A stretch of DNA of 63,867 bases, taken from positions 1 to 63,867 of the forward strand of contig CAZIKB010000022.1 in the NCBI GenBank assembly GCA_964539665.1, given 5' to 3'. The notes under the pieces are model-generated. The model did no database searches, was not told where the DNA came from, and saw only the letters and a program-made list of their open reading frames with translations. The translations under genes were made by a program, and so were the position numbers. The stretch's first letter is position 1; every line of letters begins with the position of its first letter. This DNA is from CAZIKB01 sp964539665. Lineage in GTDB: Bacteria; Zhuqueibacterota; Zhuqueibacteria; Oceanimicrobiales; Oceanimicrobiaceae. This document shows, in pieces, positions 43,514-52,235 of the stretch.

Positions 43514-45337
43514 ATGGATGGTTTGATAAAAGTATTGTTAGTCGAGGATGATTTAGAGCTGGCCCAATCAGTCAGTAAGACTTTGTGTGATTACAATCCA
43601 CAATTCACGACTGAAATTGTTACAACGGGAGATTCATGTTTGACCAAACTTTCCGAGAAAGATAGTGAATATGATGCTATAGTTTTGGACTATCAATTAC
43701 CAGAATTTGATGGTTTGGAAGTTTTTAAAACAATTAAAAGAAACGGCATTGATACTCCAGTTGTAGTAGTTTCAGATCAAAGAACTGAACAAATTGCTGT
43801 TGAAGTGTTACAGAGAGGCGCTTATGATTACCTTGTTAAAGATGCGAGTTATTTATCAACCCTCCCCAATGCTCTTGAAAAAACTATTGAAAAGCACCAA
43901 TTAATCACTAAACTTATTGAGTCAGAACATAAATATCGCCATATTTTCGAAAAGGCAAATGATTCGATTTTCATAATTAATCCTAATAATTTCATAATCT
44001 TAGAAGCAAATATTAAAACAACTAAGATTTCAGGATTTAAAAAAAATGAGCTAATTGGCAAGCAGTTTATGGATTTGTATCCAGACGACCAAAAAACGCG
44101 TGCAGAAAATTTAATCAAACAAGCTCTTTCTGACGGCACCAGGCGTGATGATTCTCTTTCTATTCTTTCTAAAGATGGCGTATTATTACCAGTTGATATT
44201 AGTGCCAGTGTAATAAATTTTGAAAAATATCAATATGTTTTAGGAATCCTCAGAAATATAACTGAGAAGAAGGAACTGCAATCTCTAATTCTGAACAGCA
44301 AAAAAAAGCTTCAAAACACTTTTGATGGCATCACAGATATAATATATCAGGTGAACAGTGATTATGAAATTATCGCAGCCAATAAGGCATTTGCAGAATT
44401 CTGTGGTAGTAAACCGGAAAAACTAATCGGCAAGAAATGTTACGATACCTATTTTGATTGCAAAGCGCCATGTGTGGATTGCCCGGTGAAATCTACTTTT
44501 GAGTCTCCCGAACCGAGGACAATTGAAAAATCTAAACATGATAATATATTTGAAATCAGGAGCTACCCGGTTTTTTCAGATGAGGGTCACACAGAATCAG
44601 TGGTTGTATATTCTAAAAATATTACCGAAAAAAAGAAATTAGAAAAGTCGTTGATTCAGTCAGAAAAATTAGCGACTATTGGTTTGCTTGCATCAGGGAT
44701 ATCTCATGAAATCAGAAATCCGTTAAATATTATTGAAGCAGCAAGGTACTATCTTGAAGAAATTATGGGTGAGCAAAATCCTGATATCCAGGATAAGTTT
44801 GATATTATCAGAAGAAATGTGCGACGTGCTGCAAATATAATTAGCAACCTTTTAGAATTTACACATAATTCTGAAAATGAACAGGAAAATGTAAACCTGA
44901 ATAAACTTATCCATAGCACAATCTCACTATTCGGAAAAGAATTCACTGCTAACAATATTGAACTCCATTTTAAAACTAAGAAAGAGTATTTTGCTTATTT
45001 CGGAGTTGATTCTCTTAAACAGGTTTTATTAAATATGATAGTAAACGCTACCCAGGCTATGCCGGATGGCGGCAAATTAACTATTGTTATTAAGCCTGAC
45101 AGGGTAGAAACTATTAATATTAAAATAAGCGATACTGGCATTGGCATACCTGAGGAAAATCTCCCCCACATATTTACAGCTTTATTCACAACCAAAGCAG
45201 TTGGCATTGGTACAGGGTTGGGTCTTTACATTTCCCAAATGATTATTGAAAGAGACGGTGGCAAAATTTCAGTTGAAAGCCAGGTCAACAAAGGAAGCAC
45301 ATTTACAATTTCTTTGCCGGCCAAAATGAAAACATAA
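43514..45337 (+). CDS. Receiver-PAS-PAS histidine kinase
   Basis: 607 residues: N-terminal receiver (D59 in VLDYQLPEFDG), two PAS domains (about 135-255 and 265-380), HisKA (H398 in SGISHEIRNPLNI) and HATPase_c (NATQAMPDGG, DTGIGIPEENL, GTGLGLYISQMI). The second PAS has a cysteine cluster (C-x6-C-x3-C-x2-C in KKCYDTYFDCKAPCVDCP) that may bind a metal or sense redox. The receiver could accept phosphate from the two upstream kinases, making a short relay. No DNA-binding output gene lies nearby. SD GGAGG precedes the ATG. Confidence 0.93.
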   Translation: MDGLIKVLLVEDDLELAQSVSKTLCDYNPQFTTEIVTTGDSCLTKLSEKDSEYDAIVLDYQLPEFDGLEVFKTIKRNGIDTPVVVVSDQRTEQIAVEVLQRGAYDYLVKDASYLSTLPNALEKTIEKHQLITKLIESEHKYRHIFEKANDSIFIINPNNFIILEANIKTTKISGFKKNELIGKQFMDLYPDDQKTRAENLIKQALSDGTRRDDSLSILSKDGVLLPVDISASVINFEKYQYVLGILRNITEKKELQSLILNSKKKLQNTFDGITDIIYQVNSDYEIIAANKAFAEFCGSKPEKLIGKKCYDTYFDCKAPCVDCPVKSTFESPEPRTIEKSKHDNIFEIRSYPVFSDEGHTESVVVYSKNITEKKKLEKSLIQSEKLATIGLLASGISHEIRNPLNIIEAARYYLEEIMGEQNPDIQDKFDIIRRNVRRAANIISNLLEFTHNSENEQENVNLNKLIHSTISLFGKEFTANNIELHFKTKKEYFAYFGVDSLKQVLLNMIVNATQAMPDGGKLTIVIKPDRVETINIKISDTGIGIPEENLPHIFTALFTTKAVGIGTGLGLYISQMIIERDGGKISVESQVNKGSTFTISLPAKMKT

Positions 45338-45425
45338 ATTCTATGTTGTTTTGTGCAGGTGAACCAAGAATTACAAATCTGCAAATCAGGTTTCATATCA
45401 TTTTAATAAGTTTTGTGATTTTTAT

Positions 45426-45454
45426 TTGACAAAATCGGTTTTAATCACTACATT
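45426..45454 (+). promoter_or_regulatory. Candidate sigma-70-type promoter before the prenyl synthase gene
   Basis: TTGACA (45426-45431), 17-bp spacer, TACATT (45449-45454), 57 bp before the GTG start of the next gene. Confidence 0.5.
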
Positions 45455-45510
45455 TATAAACATTTTGTTAAATGAGTCAACTTATTATAAAAATGCATTG
45501 AGGCCAAAAA

Positions 45511-46488
45511 GTGTCACTAAAAGAGATTTACGGACCTATTGAAGACGATCTCTCCGCGTATGAAATTGAATTCAAGAATCTTTTAAAATCAAATGTTTTT
45601 TTAATCGATAAAGTCGTTCGATATATTATCGCAAACAAAGGTAAACGGCTCAGACCGATATTGGTAATATTAACCAGCAGGCTGCATGACTGTGCGAAAC
45701 TGGATAGCAAAAATTTAAAAGCCGCCGCAATTATGGAGCTTTTGCATACAGCAAGTTTAGTGCACGATGATGTTATTGATAACTCGCATCAAAGGCGCGG
45801 CGTTCCCTCAATTAATTCTATCTGGAAAAACAAGGTTTCTGTCTTGATGGGCGACTACCTGTTTTCAAAATCCCTGCTTGCAATGCTAAGTTTAGAAAGT
45901 CTACGGGCTTTTGAAATAATCTCTGAAACAGCAGAACGCATGAGCCAGGGTGAATTATTAGGGCAGGAACGGGGACGTGATTACTGGATGGAGGAAGAAG
46001 TATACTATAAACTAATCGCTGACAAAACAGCTTCACTTCTTGCTGCAGCCTGTCAACTGGGAGCTGTATCCACTACAAAAAAAGAAGAACACATTGTAGC
46101 TATGAGACAATTTGGGGAAAATTTAGGCATAGCTTTTCAAATTCGTGATGATTTATTGGATATTCTGGGTGTGGAGAAAACCACCGGAAAACCTCTGGGT
46201 AATGATATTCGGGAGAATAAAATAACTTTACCGCTTTTGCATGCACTGAAACAAGCCAAAAAAAAAGAAGCCAGAAGAATTATTCGAATGATAAAGCGGA
46301 ATGCCAATAAAAAAGAGATTGGCGAAATTATCCATTTTGTGGAATCTCACGGTGGTATACAATATGCAATGGGAAAAGCCCAGGAATTTAGTGGAAAAGC
46401 ATTACAATCGTTAGATCAATATCCAGAATCGCCGTATAAAGTCGCTTTAACCAAATTGGTGACTTTTATTACATCACGGGAAAGATAA
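45511..46488 (+). CDS. ispB: Polyprenyl diphosphate synthase (IspB/HepT-type)
   Basis: Makes the long all-trans prenyl diphosphate used for a quinone side chain. 325 residues with both aspartate-rich motifs: DDVID (86-90 in SLVHDDVIDNSHQRRG) and FQIRDDLLD (about 212-220), and the first-region GKRLRPIL. GTG start at 45511. The chain length cannot be fixed by eye. It lies 22 bp beyond the -10 region's expected transcript start and precedes a sugar-nucleotide gene. Confidence 0.93.
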   Translation: MSLKEIYGPIEDDLSAYEIEFKNLLKSNVFLIDKVVRYIIANKGKRLRPILVILTSRLHDCAKLDSKNLKAAAIMELLHTASLVHDDVIDNSHQRRGVPSINSIWKNKVSVLMGDYLFSKSLLAMLSLESLRAFEIISETAERMSQGELLGQERGRDYWMEEEVYYKLIADKTASLLAAACQLGAVSTTKKEEHIVAMRQFGENLGIAFQIRDDLLDILGVEKTTGKPLGNDIRENKITLPLLHALKQAKKKEARRIIRMIKRNANKKEIGEIIHFVESHGGIQYAMGKAQEFSGKALQSLDQYPESPYKVALTKLVTFITSRER

Positions 46489-46551
46489 TGCCGTGAAAAG
46501 AGAAATTCAAAAATAATTGAGATTATTGGGGACTAAAGTAAAGTTATCATT

Positions 46552-47487
46552 ATGCCAAGAACATTAGTAACCGGAGGCGCTGGATTTTTAGGTTCACATA
46601 TCTGTGAATATCTGCTTAATAAAGGTCATGAAGTTATTGCAATGGATAATTTGGTGACCGGGACTATCGCAAATATCGAACACTTGCAGTGTGGACAATT
46701 CAAATTTATTAAACATGATGTTACTGAATACATCTATTGTGCTGGAAACATTGATTATGTTTTGCATTTTGCTTCACCAGCAAGTCCAATGGATTATCTG
46801 GAACTGCCAATTCAAACGTTAAAAGTAGGCGCTCTGGGCGCCCATAAAGCTCTGGGATTGGCCCTGGGGAAAAAAGCAACTTTTTTACTGGCTTCTACTT
46901 CAGAGGTCTATGGTGATCCACAAGAACATCCGCAAACGGAAAATTACTGGGGACATGTAAATCCAGTTGGTCCGCGGGGAGTTTATGATGAAGCTAAAAG
47001 ATTTGGCGAGGCTATCACCATGGCTTATCACCGATTTCATGGTTTGAACACTAAAATTGTCCGTATTTTTAATACCTACGGTCCACGAATGCGCCCGAAA
47101 GACGGCAGAGCCATACCGGCATTTATTCCACAGGCTTTGAAAAATCAACCTATTACAATTTTTGGGGATGGCTCGCAAACACGCAGCTTTTGTTATGTAG
47201 ATGATTTAATTAAGGGAATTTACCGGCTTTTAATTTCAGATCATCATGCACCGCTCAATATCGGCAATCCAAATGAAATGACTATAAAAGAATTGGCTGA
47301 AACAATAATTAAAGTTACGCACAGCAACAGCGAAATCACCTATAATCCGCTCCCTGTTGATGATCCTAAAGTACGTCAACCTGATATCAGCAAATCAAAA
47401 AGTGTTTTGGGATGGGAACCGAAAATTCCCCTGGAGGACGGTTTGACAAGAACTGTTGATTGGTTTAAACAGCAAGAAAATCTTTAA
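46552..47487 (+). CDS. UDP-glucuronate decarboxylase (UDP-xylose synthase)
   Basis: Converts UDP-glucuronate to UDP-xylose with bound NAD+. 311 residues, extended SDR fold: Rossmann motif GGAGFLGSH (8-16), STSEVYGDP, active-site Y145/K149 (YDEAKR), and the UXS-typical RIFNTYGPRMRPKDGRAIPAFI. The decarboxylase is favoured over other NDP-sugar epimerases by this text. It probably supplies xylose for surface polysaccharides; no glycosyltransferases are in the window. Confidence 0.9.
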   Translation: MPRTLVTGGAGFLGSHICEYLLNKGHEVIAMDNLVTGTIANIEHLQCGQFKFIKHDVTEYIYCAGNIDYVLHFASPASPMDYLELPIQTLKVGALGAHKALGLALGKKATFLLASTSEVYGDPQEHPQTENYWGHVNPVGPRGVYDEAKRFGEAITMAYHRFHGLNTKIVRIFNTYGPRMRPKDGRAIPAFIPQALKNQPITIFGDGSQTRSFCYVDDLIKGIYRLLISDHHAPLNIGNPNEMTIKELAETIIKVTHSNSEITYNPLPVDDPKVRQPDISKSKSVLGWEPKIPLEDGLTRTVDWFKQQENL

Positions 47488-47612
47488 TTGGTTAGAATTA
47501 AAAATACATATCGTAAAATATTCTTCTTTAAGAGCTTTACCTCAAGTTTTTCTCTCAATCAGTGCATATTTATCCTGTTTATTAACATTATAAATGGAGG
47601 CGAAATAAACAT

Positions 47613-47960
47613 TTGACTTCTAAATCATTAGCAGAAAAAATTGCCAATTTATCTCTGGAAAAAAAATCTACAGATGTGATTATTCTAAATATTCATCCAC
47701 TAAGCTCAATGACGGACTATTTTGTTATCTGTACGGGATCTACGAATACACAGGTTAAAGCTATCGCAGATCATATATCACGAAGTCTGAAAAATGATAA
47801 GATTCGTCCATTACATATTGAGGGATATTCCAATCAGGAGTGGGTTTTACTGGACTATGTAAATGTGATTGTTCATGTATTTCAGCCACATAAAAGAGAA
47901 CATTATGCCTTGGAACGACTTTGGGGTGATGCAGAAATGGTAGAGGTTACAGATGACTAA
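47613..47960 (+). CDS. rsfS: Ribosomal silencing factor RsfS
   Basis: Binds L14 and blocks subunit joining under starvation. 115 residues with the DUF143 core (DYFVICTGSTNTQVKAIADHI and GYSNQEWVLLDYVNVIVHVF). The start is TTG at 47613 with GGAGG at 47596-47600, a rather long spacing. The 3' end overlaps argS by 8 nt. Confidence 0.94.
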   Translation: MTSKSLAEKIANLSLEKKSTDVIILNIHPLSSMTDYFVICTGSTNTQVKAIADHISRSLKNDKIRPLHIEGYSNQEWVLLDYVNVIVHVFQPHKREHYALERLWGDAEMVEVTDD

Positions 47961-49614
47961 TATGGATGGGGAGCAGTACCTGAGAAAGCAGCTTTCCAAC
48001 GCACTCAAAACTATTGGATTGTCATCGACCGATGATTTGGATGTTTTGCTGGAAAGGCCGAATCTTTCAGAACATGGAGACCTGGCCTCCAATATCGCGA
48101 TGACACTTGCGTCAAAGCTGCGGAAGAATCCAAGAGAAATTGCCAAAGAAATTTTAGAGAAAATGGAATTGGAACCAGATGTTATTGCCAAAGCAGAAGT
48201 AGCAGGCGCCGGTTTTATAAATTTTCATTTTAGCGACAATTATTATCGGAAATCTTTACAAAACATACTTAAATCAGGCGAAAACTTTGGCCGTAGCGAG
48301 TGGGGTAGCAAAAGGAAAGTTCAAATTGAATTTGTTAGCGCCAATCCCACAGGTCCGTTAAACATTGTAAGCGCAAGGGCGGCCACAGTTGGAGATGTAC
48401 TGGCAAAAATATTTGACTCTGCCGGATTCGTTTCGCAAAAAGAGTATTATGTTAATGATGCCGGTCGACAAATTCGACTTCTGGGAATGTCCGTTAGCGC
48501 TCGTTATATGGAACTTTCGGGAAAAGAGGAGTCCTTCCCGGAAGAAGGCTACCATGGTGATTATATTCGAGAATTAGCAAAAGAGTTTTTGGCAGAACAC
48601 GGTGACAGGTTAGTTGAATTAGAAAAAGAAAAAAGATGGGAGCAATTTTCCAATCTGGCATTAGAAAAAATGGTTGCCTCTCAACAAAATGTGCTTGAGA
48701 AGTATCGAGTTCATTTTGACCACTGGTTCCGGGAAAGCAGTTTGCGAAATAACGATGCTCATCTGGAAGTATTAAATCGTTTTGCGCAAAAGGGCTTATT
48801 GTATGAGAAAGATGGTGCAAAATGGTTTAAATCTTCTGATTTTGGCGATGAAAAAGATCGAGTTTTAGTTACAGGTGAAGGAGAACCTACCTATTTTTTA
48901 GTTGATATCGCTTATCACATAGATAAATACGAACGCGGCTTTGAGATGCTGTACGATCTCTGGGGTCCGGATCACCATGGCTATATTGACCGAATGAAAG
49001 CCGCTCTTGTAGCCTTGGGTTATCCAAAAGGCAGCTTTGACGTTAAAATTATCCAGCAGGTTAATTTAATTCAGGAGGGGGAAGTAGTCAAGATGTCGAA
49101 GCGGGCTGGCAAGATCATTGAAATGGAGGAGCTTATTGAAGAAGTAGGAGTAGATGTGGCGCGATTCTTTTTTTCAGAACGGCGCAATCAGACTCCTCTT
49201 GATTTTGATCTGGATTTAGCCAAAAATACTTCTGAAGAGAATCCGGTATATTATGTGCAGTATGCCCATGCTCGAATATGCAACATAATAAAATATGCTG
49301 AAGAGCAAGGAATAGCTCAATCTGCAAAAGTGAATCTAAGTCTGTTAGTTGAAACCGAAGAAATCAGTTTAATCAAGAAGCTTTTAGAATATCCGGAGGT
49401 GATTTCCATGGCGGCAAAATTGCTGGAAGCTCATCGCATTCCCAACTATCTGCAGGAGCTTGCGGCCGTTTTTCATCGATTTTACCATCACCACCGGGTG
49501 GTAACCGAAGATAAAGATTTAACCCGGGCGCGTCTTACCCTGATTGAATGCACCCGAATTGTATTGGCGAACGCACTGCACATTCTGGGAATTACCACGC
49601 CGGAGCGGATGTAA
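47953..49614 (+). CDS. argS: Arginyl-tRNA synthetase with altered HIGH motif
   Basis: Charges tRNA-Arg. 553 residues: N-terminal Add-1 domain, class I catalytic core, DALR anticodon domain (YVQYAHARICNIIKYA ... HHHRVVTEDKDLTRARLTLI). The first signature, usually SANPTGPLHIGH, reads SANPTGPLNIVSARAA here (NIVS at 137-140), so both HIGH histidines are missing, while KMSKR (380-384) is intact. Because the flanking text is perfect, this is a real variant rather than an error, perhaps lineage-typical. The gene overlaps rsfS by 8 nt. Confidence 0.95.
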   Translation: MTNMDGEQYLRKQLSNALKTIGLSSTDDLDVLLERPNLSEHGDLASNIAMTLASKLRKNPREIAKEILEKMELEPDVIAKAEVAGAGFINFHFSDNYYRKSLQNILKSGENFGRSEWGSKRKVQIEFVSANPTGPLNIVSARAATVGDVLAKIFDSAGFVSQKEYYVNDAGRQIRLLGMSVSARYMELSGKEESFPEEGYHGDYIRELAKEFLAEHGDRLVELEKEKRWEQFSNLALEKMVASQQNVLEKYRVHFDHWFRESSLRNNDAHLEVLNRFAQKGLLYEKDGAKWFKSSDFGDEKDRVLVTGEGEPTYFLVDIAYHIDKYERGFEMLYDLWGPDHHGYIDRMKAALVALGYPKGSFDVKIIQQVNLIQEGEVVKMSKRAGKIIEMEELIEEVGVDVARFFFSERRNQTPLDFDLDLAKNTSEENPVYYVQYAHARICNIIKYAEEQGIAQSAKVNLSLLVETEEISLIKKLLEYPEVISMAAKLLEAHRIPNYLQELAAVFHRFYHHHRVVTEDKDLTRARLTLIECTRIVLANALHILGITTPERM

Positions 49615-49708
49615 AATTATGATTATTAATTTAGAATTTTTAACAATACAGAGTTTTATTTAGTTTAAGAAAACATTTGAACCATTAAATCCAGATTTGG
49701 AGTTACTT

Positions 49709-49996
49709 TTGCGCCTGTATGATATTATTTGGAAAGAAAGATTTGTTAACAAAATTGAAGATAAGCACAGTGTTGCCACTGAAGAAGTAGAACAAATACT
49801 CTTTTCTGGTGCACATTTCCGTCGGGTGCAGAAAGGGCGGATTAAGGGAGAAGATTTATTTGTTGCATACGGTCAGACTAACAGTGGCCGACATATCGTT
49901 GTTTTTTTTATTTATAAACTTAAAAAAGCGGCATTGCCTATCTCAGCTCGAGATATGACATTATTTGAAAGGAGATATTATGAGCGACAAAAATAA
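49709..49996 (+). CDS. brnT: BrnT-family toxin
   Basis: A RelE-fold ribonuclease toxin of type II toxin-antitoxin systems; about 95 residues. Recognisable text: WKERFVNKIEDKHSVATEEVEQIL, the glycine-rich GRHIVVFFIYK strand and the C-terminal PISARDMTLFERRYY. I prefer the TTG at 49709, which has GGAG six bases upstream, over the TTG at 49697. The stop lies inside brnA (17-nt overlap), the usual toxin-first order of brnTA. Confidence 0.88.
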   Translation: MRLYDIIWKERFVNKIEDKHSVATEEVEQILFSGAHFRRVQKGRIKGEDLFVAYGQTNSGRHIVVFFIYKLKKAALPISARDMTLFERRYYERQK

Positions 49997-50255
49997 AAAG
50001 GTTGATCCAATACCTGAGCAATTTTTAAATTATGAAGAGGCGGCTGAATTTTGGGATACACACGATACAACAGACTATCCAGATGCTTTTAAAAATGTGG
50101 AAATGCAGGCTGAATTTCGTAAAAGACATTTTGAGGTTGAAGTGGATGAAGATGTGATGCAAGCACTGAAAAAACAGGCCAAAAAACTTGGTATTCCTGT
50201 GCGACGTCTTGTTAGTGATAGCCTGCGTAAACAATTCTCATCAGGTGCGTTATAA
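49980..50255 (+). CDS. brnA: BrnA/CopG-type antitoxin
   Basis: 91 residues; the N-terminus IPEQFLNYEEAAEFWDTHDTTDY is typical of CopG-type antitoxins (PF12441), and the C-terminal half (FEVEVDEDVMQALKKQAKKLGIPVRRLVSDSLRKQ) is a ribbon-helix-helix DNA-binding unit. It should neutralise BrnT and repress its own operon. The ATG at 49980 has an excellent SD (AAAGGAG). Confidence 0.88.
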   Translation: MSDKNKKVDPIPEQFLNYEEAAEFWDTHDTTDYPDAFKNVEMQAEFRKRHFEVEVDEDVMQALKKQAKKLGIPVRRLVSDSLRKQFSSGAL

Positions 50256-50292
50256 TTATTGAAGTTAATAACAAAATTTGAGGTATCACATA

Positions 50293-51213
50293 ATGAGCAT
50301 TCTTGTAGTCGGTTCAGTCGCATTTGACACTGTAGAAACTCCCTTTGGCACAACAGAAAAAGCGTTAGGGGGATCAGCCACTTATTTCAGTGCGGCAGCT
50401 TCTTATTTTGCGCCGGTGAGAATAGTTGCAGTAGTGGGGACAGATTTTTCAAAAAACAAATTGAATTTTTTAACAAACAGAAATGTTGATTTGCGGGGAG
50501 TCGAGACAAAAGAAGGAAAGACTTTCAGCTGGGGGGGGCGATATGGTCATGATTTGAATACTCGTGAAACCCTTTTTACCCATCTGAATGTTTTTGAAAA
50601 TTTCAACCCGGTCGTGCCTGAAGAATATAAAGATAGCAAATTTATCTTTTTAGCGAATATAGCGCCTGAATTACAAATGGAAGTGCTGAATCAAATCAAT
50701 TCTCCAAAATTAGTGGCCCTGGATACGATGAATTATTGGATTGAAGGGAGTTTGAAGGCTCTGCATGAAACATTGCAGTCTATTGATGTGCTTCTCATAA
50801 ATGATTCCGAAGCTCGACAATTAGCACATGAACCGAATCTGGTTAAGGCGGCAAGAATAATTTTCGATATGGGACCAAGTGTAATTATTATAAAAAAAGG
50901 CGAACATGGTGCGTTGATGTTTGCCGAAAATTCAATTTTTTGGGCGCCGGCCTATCCAATGGAATCGATCTACGATCCAACTGGCGCCGGGGATACCTTT
51001 GCCGGCGGATTCATTGGCTATTTGGCAAAGTCCGAAAATTTATCCACAGAAGCTTATAAACGAGCACTAATCTATGGCAGTGTCTTAGCTTCGTTTTCCG
51101 TAGAAAAATTTAGCCTGGAAAGGTTGAAAGACTTAACCGATGCAGAAATTCGGGAACGGTTTAATGAGTTCTGGCATCTGACTCATTTTGACCGTAGGAA
51201 TAGCGGTTTTTGA
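50293..51213 (+). CDS. PfkB-family carbohydrate kinase
   Basis: About 306 residues of the ribokinase superfamily: N-terminal VGSVAFDTVETPFG and GGSATYFSAAASYF (glycine signature), and the ATP/catalytic signature DPTGAGDTFAGGFIGYL with the catalytic Asp. The substrate (sugar or nucleoside) is not evident. ATG 50293 fits better than the in-frame codon at 50278. It follows the antitoxin gene by 37 nt and could be transcribed with it. Confidence 0.9.
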   Translation: MSILVVGSVAFDTVETPFGTTEKALGGSATYFSAAASYFAPVRIVAVVGTDFSKNKLNFLTNRNVDLRGVETKEGKTFSWGGRYGHDLNTRETLFTHLNVFENFNPVVPEEYKDSKFIFLANIAPELQMEVLNQINSPKLVALDTMNYWIEGSLKALHETLQSIDVLLINDSEARQLAHEPNLVKAARIIFDMGPSVIIIKKGEHGALMFAENSIFWAPAYPMESIYDPTGAGDTFAGGFIGYLAKSENLSTEAYKRALIYGSVLASFSVEKFSLERLKDLTDAEIRERFNEFWHLTHFDRRNSGF

Positions 51214-51282
51214 GAGCCGGGGTGTAGTGGACAGTTGGCAATTTACCAATGTTGACGGACAACTGACCATAAGCTGGGTAAC

Positions 51283-51424
51283 GAGACAGTCGAAAAAGTA
51301 ATTTGGCTTCATCCTGAGCGGAGTCGAAGGATGCCTAAGTTACTTAAAATCAGTATGCTTTCCCGAATTTACTTCGGGACTCAGCATGAAATTAGCTATA
51401 AACGAAAATTTTTTCTACAGTCTC
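51283..51424. repeat. TIR-bounded miniature repeat, family B, copy 1
   Basis: A 142-bp element: left end GAGACAGTCGAAAAAGT (51283-51299), right end ATTTTTTCTACAGTCTC (51408-51424), inverted at 14 of 17 positions. The interior has the palindrome CATCCTGAG..GAAGGATG-type arms and a TCCCGAA/TTCGGGA hairpin. No ORF. Confidence 0.65.
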
Positions 51425-51475
51425 AGCGAAATAACTCAGTAACATTTGACATACTAATTTAATATTGAGTGAAAA

Positions 51476-51895
51476 ATGAAAGTAATAACCGATTCCATTG
51501 AGATTTCCACCCGGGGGCATACTGATATCATTGACATCACCGGGGAGGTTGAGAGCGTTCTTGCAAAATCAGGTTTGAGCGAAGGTAATTTGACGGTTTT
51601 TATTTCTGGTTCTACCGCCGGGGTGACATCTATTGAATTTGAGCCCGGCCTTTTAAACGATTTGCCGGAAGCGTTTGAAAAGATGGCGCCCTTCAACAAG
51701 ACCTACCACCATGACGCTACCTGGGGCGATGGCAACGGTTATGCCCATGTAAGGGCTGCTATGCTCGGCCCTTCGTTTATGGTACCATTTAAAGACGGCC
51801 GGCTGCTTTTAGGCACTTGGCAGCAGATCGTGGTGATAGATTTCGATAATCGCTCGCGAAGCAGGAGTGTGGTGGTGCAGATGTTGGGGGAATAG
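51476..51895 (+). CDS. yjbQ: YjbQ family protein (UPF0047)
   Basis: 139 residues, full length for the family, with the conserved HHDATWGDGNGYAHVRAAMLG and LLLGTWQQIVVIDFDNRSRSR. Members of this family have been reported as secondary thiamine-phosphate synthases; the physiological role is uncertain. An SD is not obvious. It stands alone between two intergenic regions. Confidence 0.93.
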   Translation: MKVITDSIEISTRGHTDIIDITGEVESVLAKSGLSEGNLTVFISGSTAGVTSIEFEPGLLNDLPEAFEKMAPFNKTYHHDATWGDGNGYAHVRAAMLGPSFMVPFKDGRLLLGTWQQIVVIDFDNRSRSRSVVVQMLGE

Positions 51896-52235
51896 AAATT
51901 AATGATCTTTACTTTTATGGGTATATGAACGAATAAAACTAAAAAGAGTATTTTCCCTGCTGACAAATAATTAAAATATGTAAATTTTTACTTTACTTTT
52001 ATTTCTTGTTGATAAATTTTTACATCAGATTCTTTGGTAATTTGATACTTTTGAAAAAATGTTTGAGCGCATGAGGCGCTCATTTCAAAATTCGTCTCCC
52101 AATTCTAAATATCAGATCATTGCATCTTAGCAAGAATTTTGAATTATTCTGTTAAACAAGGTTGAAATAAAACCTAACTGGATATATTCATAAAAGGAAC
52201 AAATTACTTTCTTCCTTAAATAAGAGGAGAAATAT
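51896..52235. other. 340-bp intergenic region with a hairpin
   Basis: A perfect 7-bp hairpin TGAGCGC-ATGAG-GCGCTCA lies at 52064-52082, followed by a weak T-tract. The rest is AT-rich with no gene. The promoter of the T9SS-cargo gene is presumably downstream of the hairpin. Confidence 0.5.
52064..52082 (+). terminator. Hairpin, possible weak terminator
   Basis: Stem TGAGCGC/GCGCTCA, loop ATGAG, followed by TTTC. It is 169 nt after yjbQ, so either a distant terminator or a standalone structural element. Confidence 0.4.
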
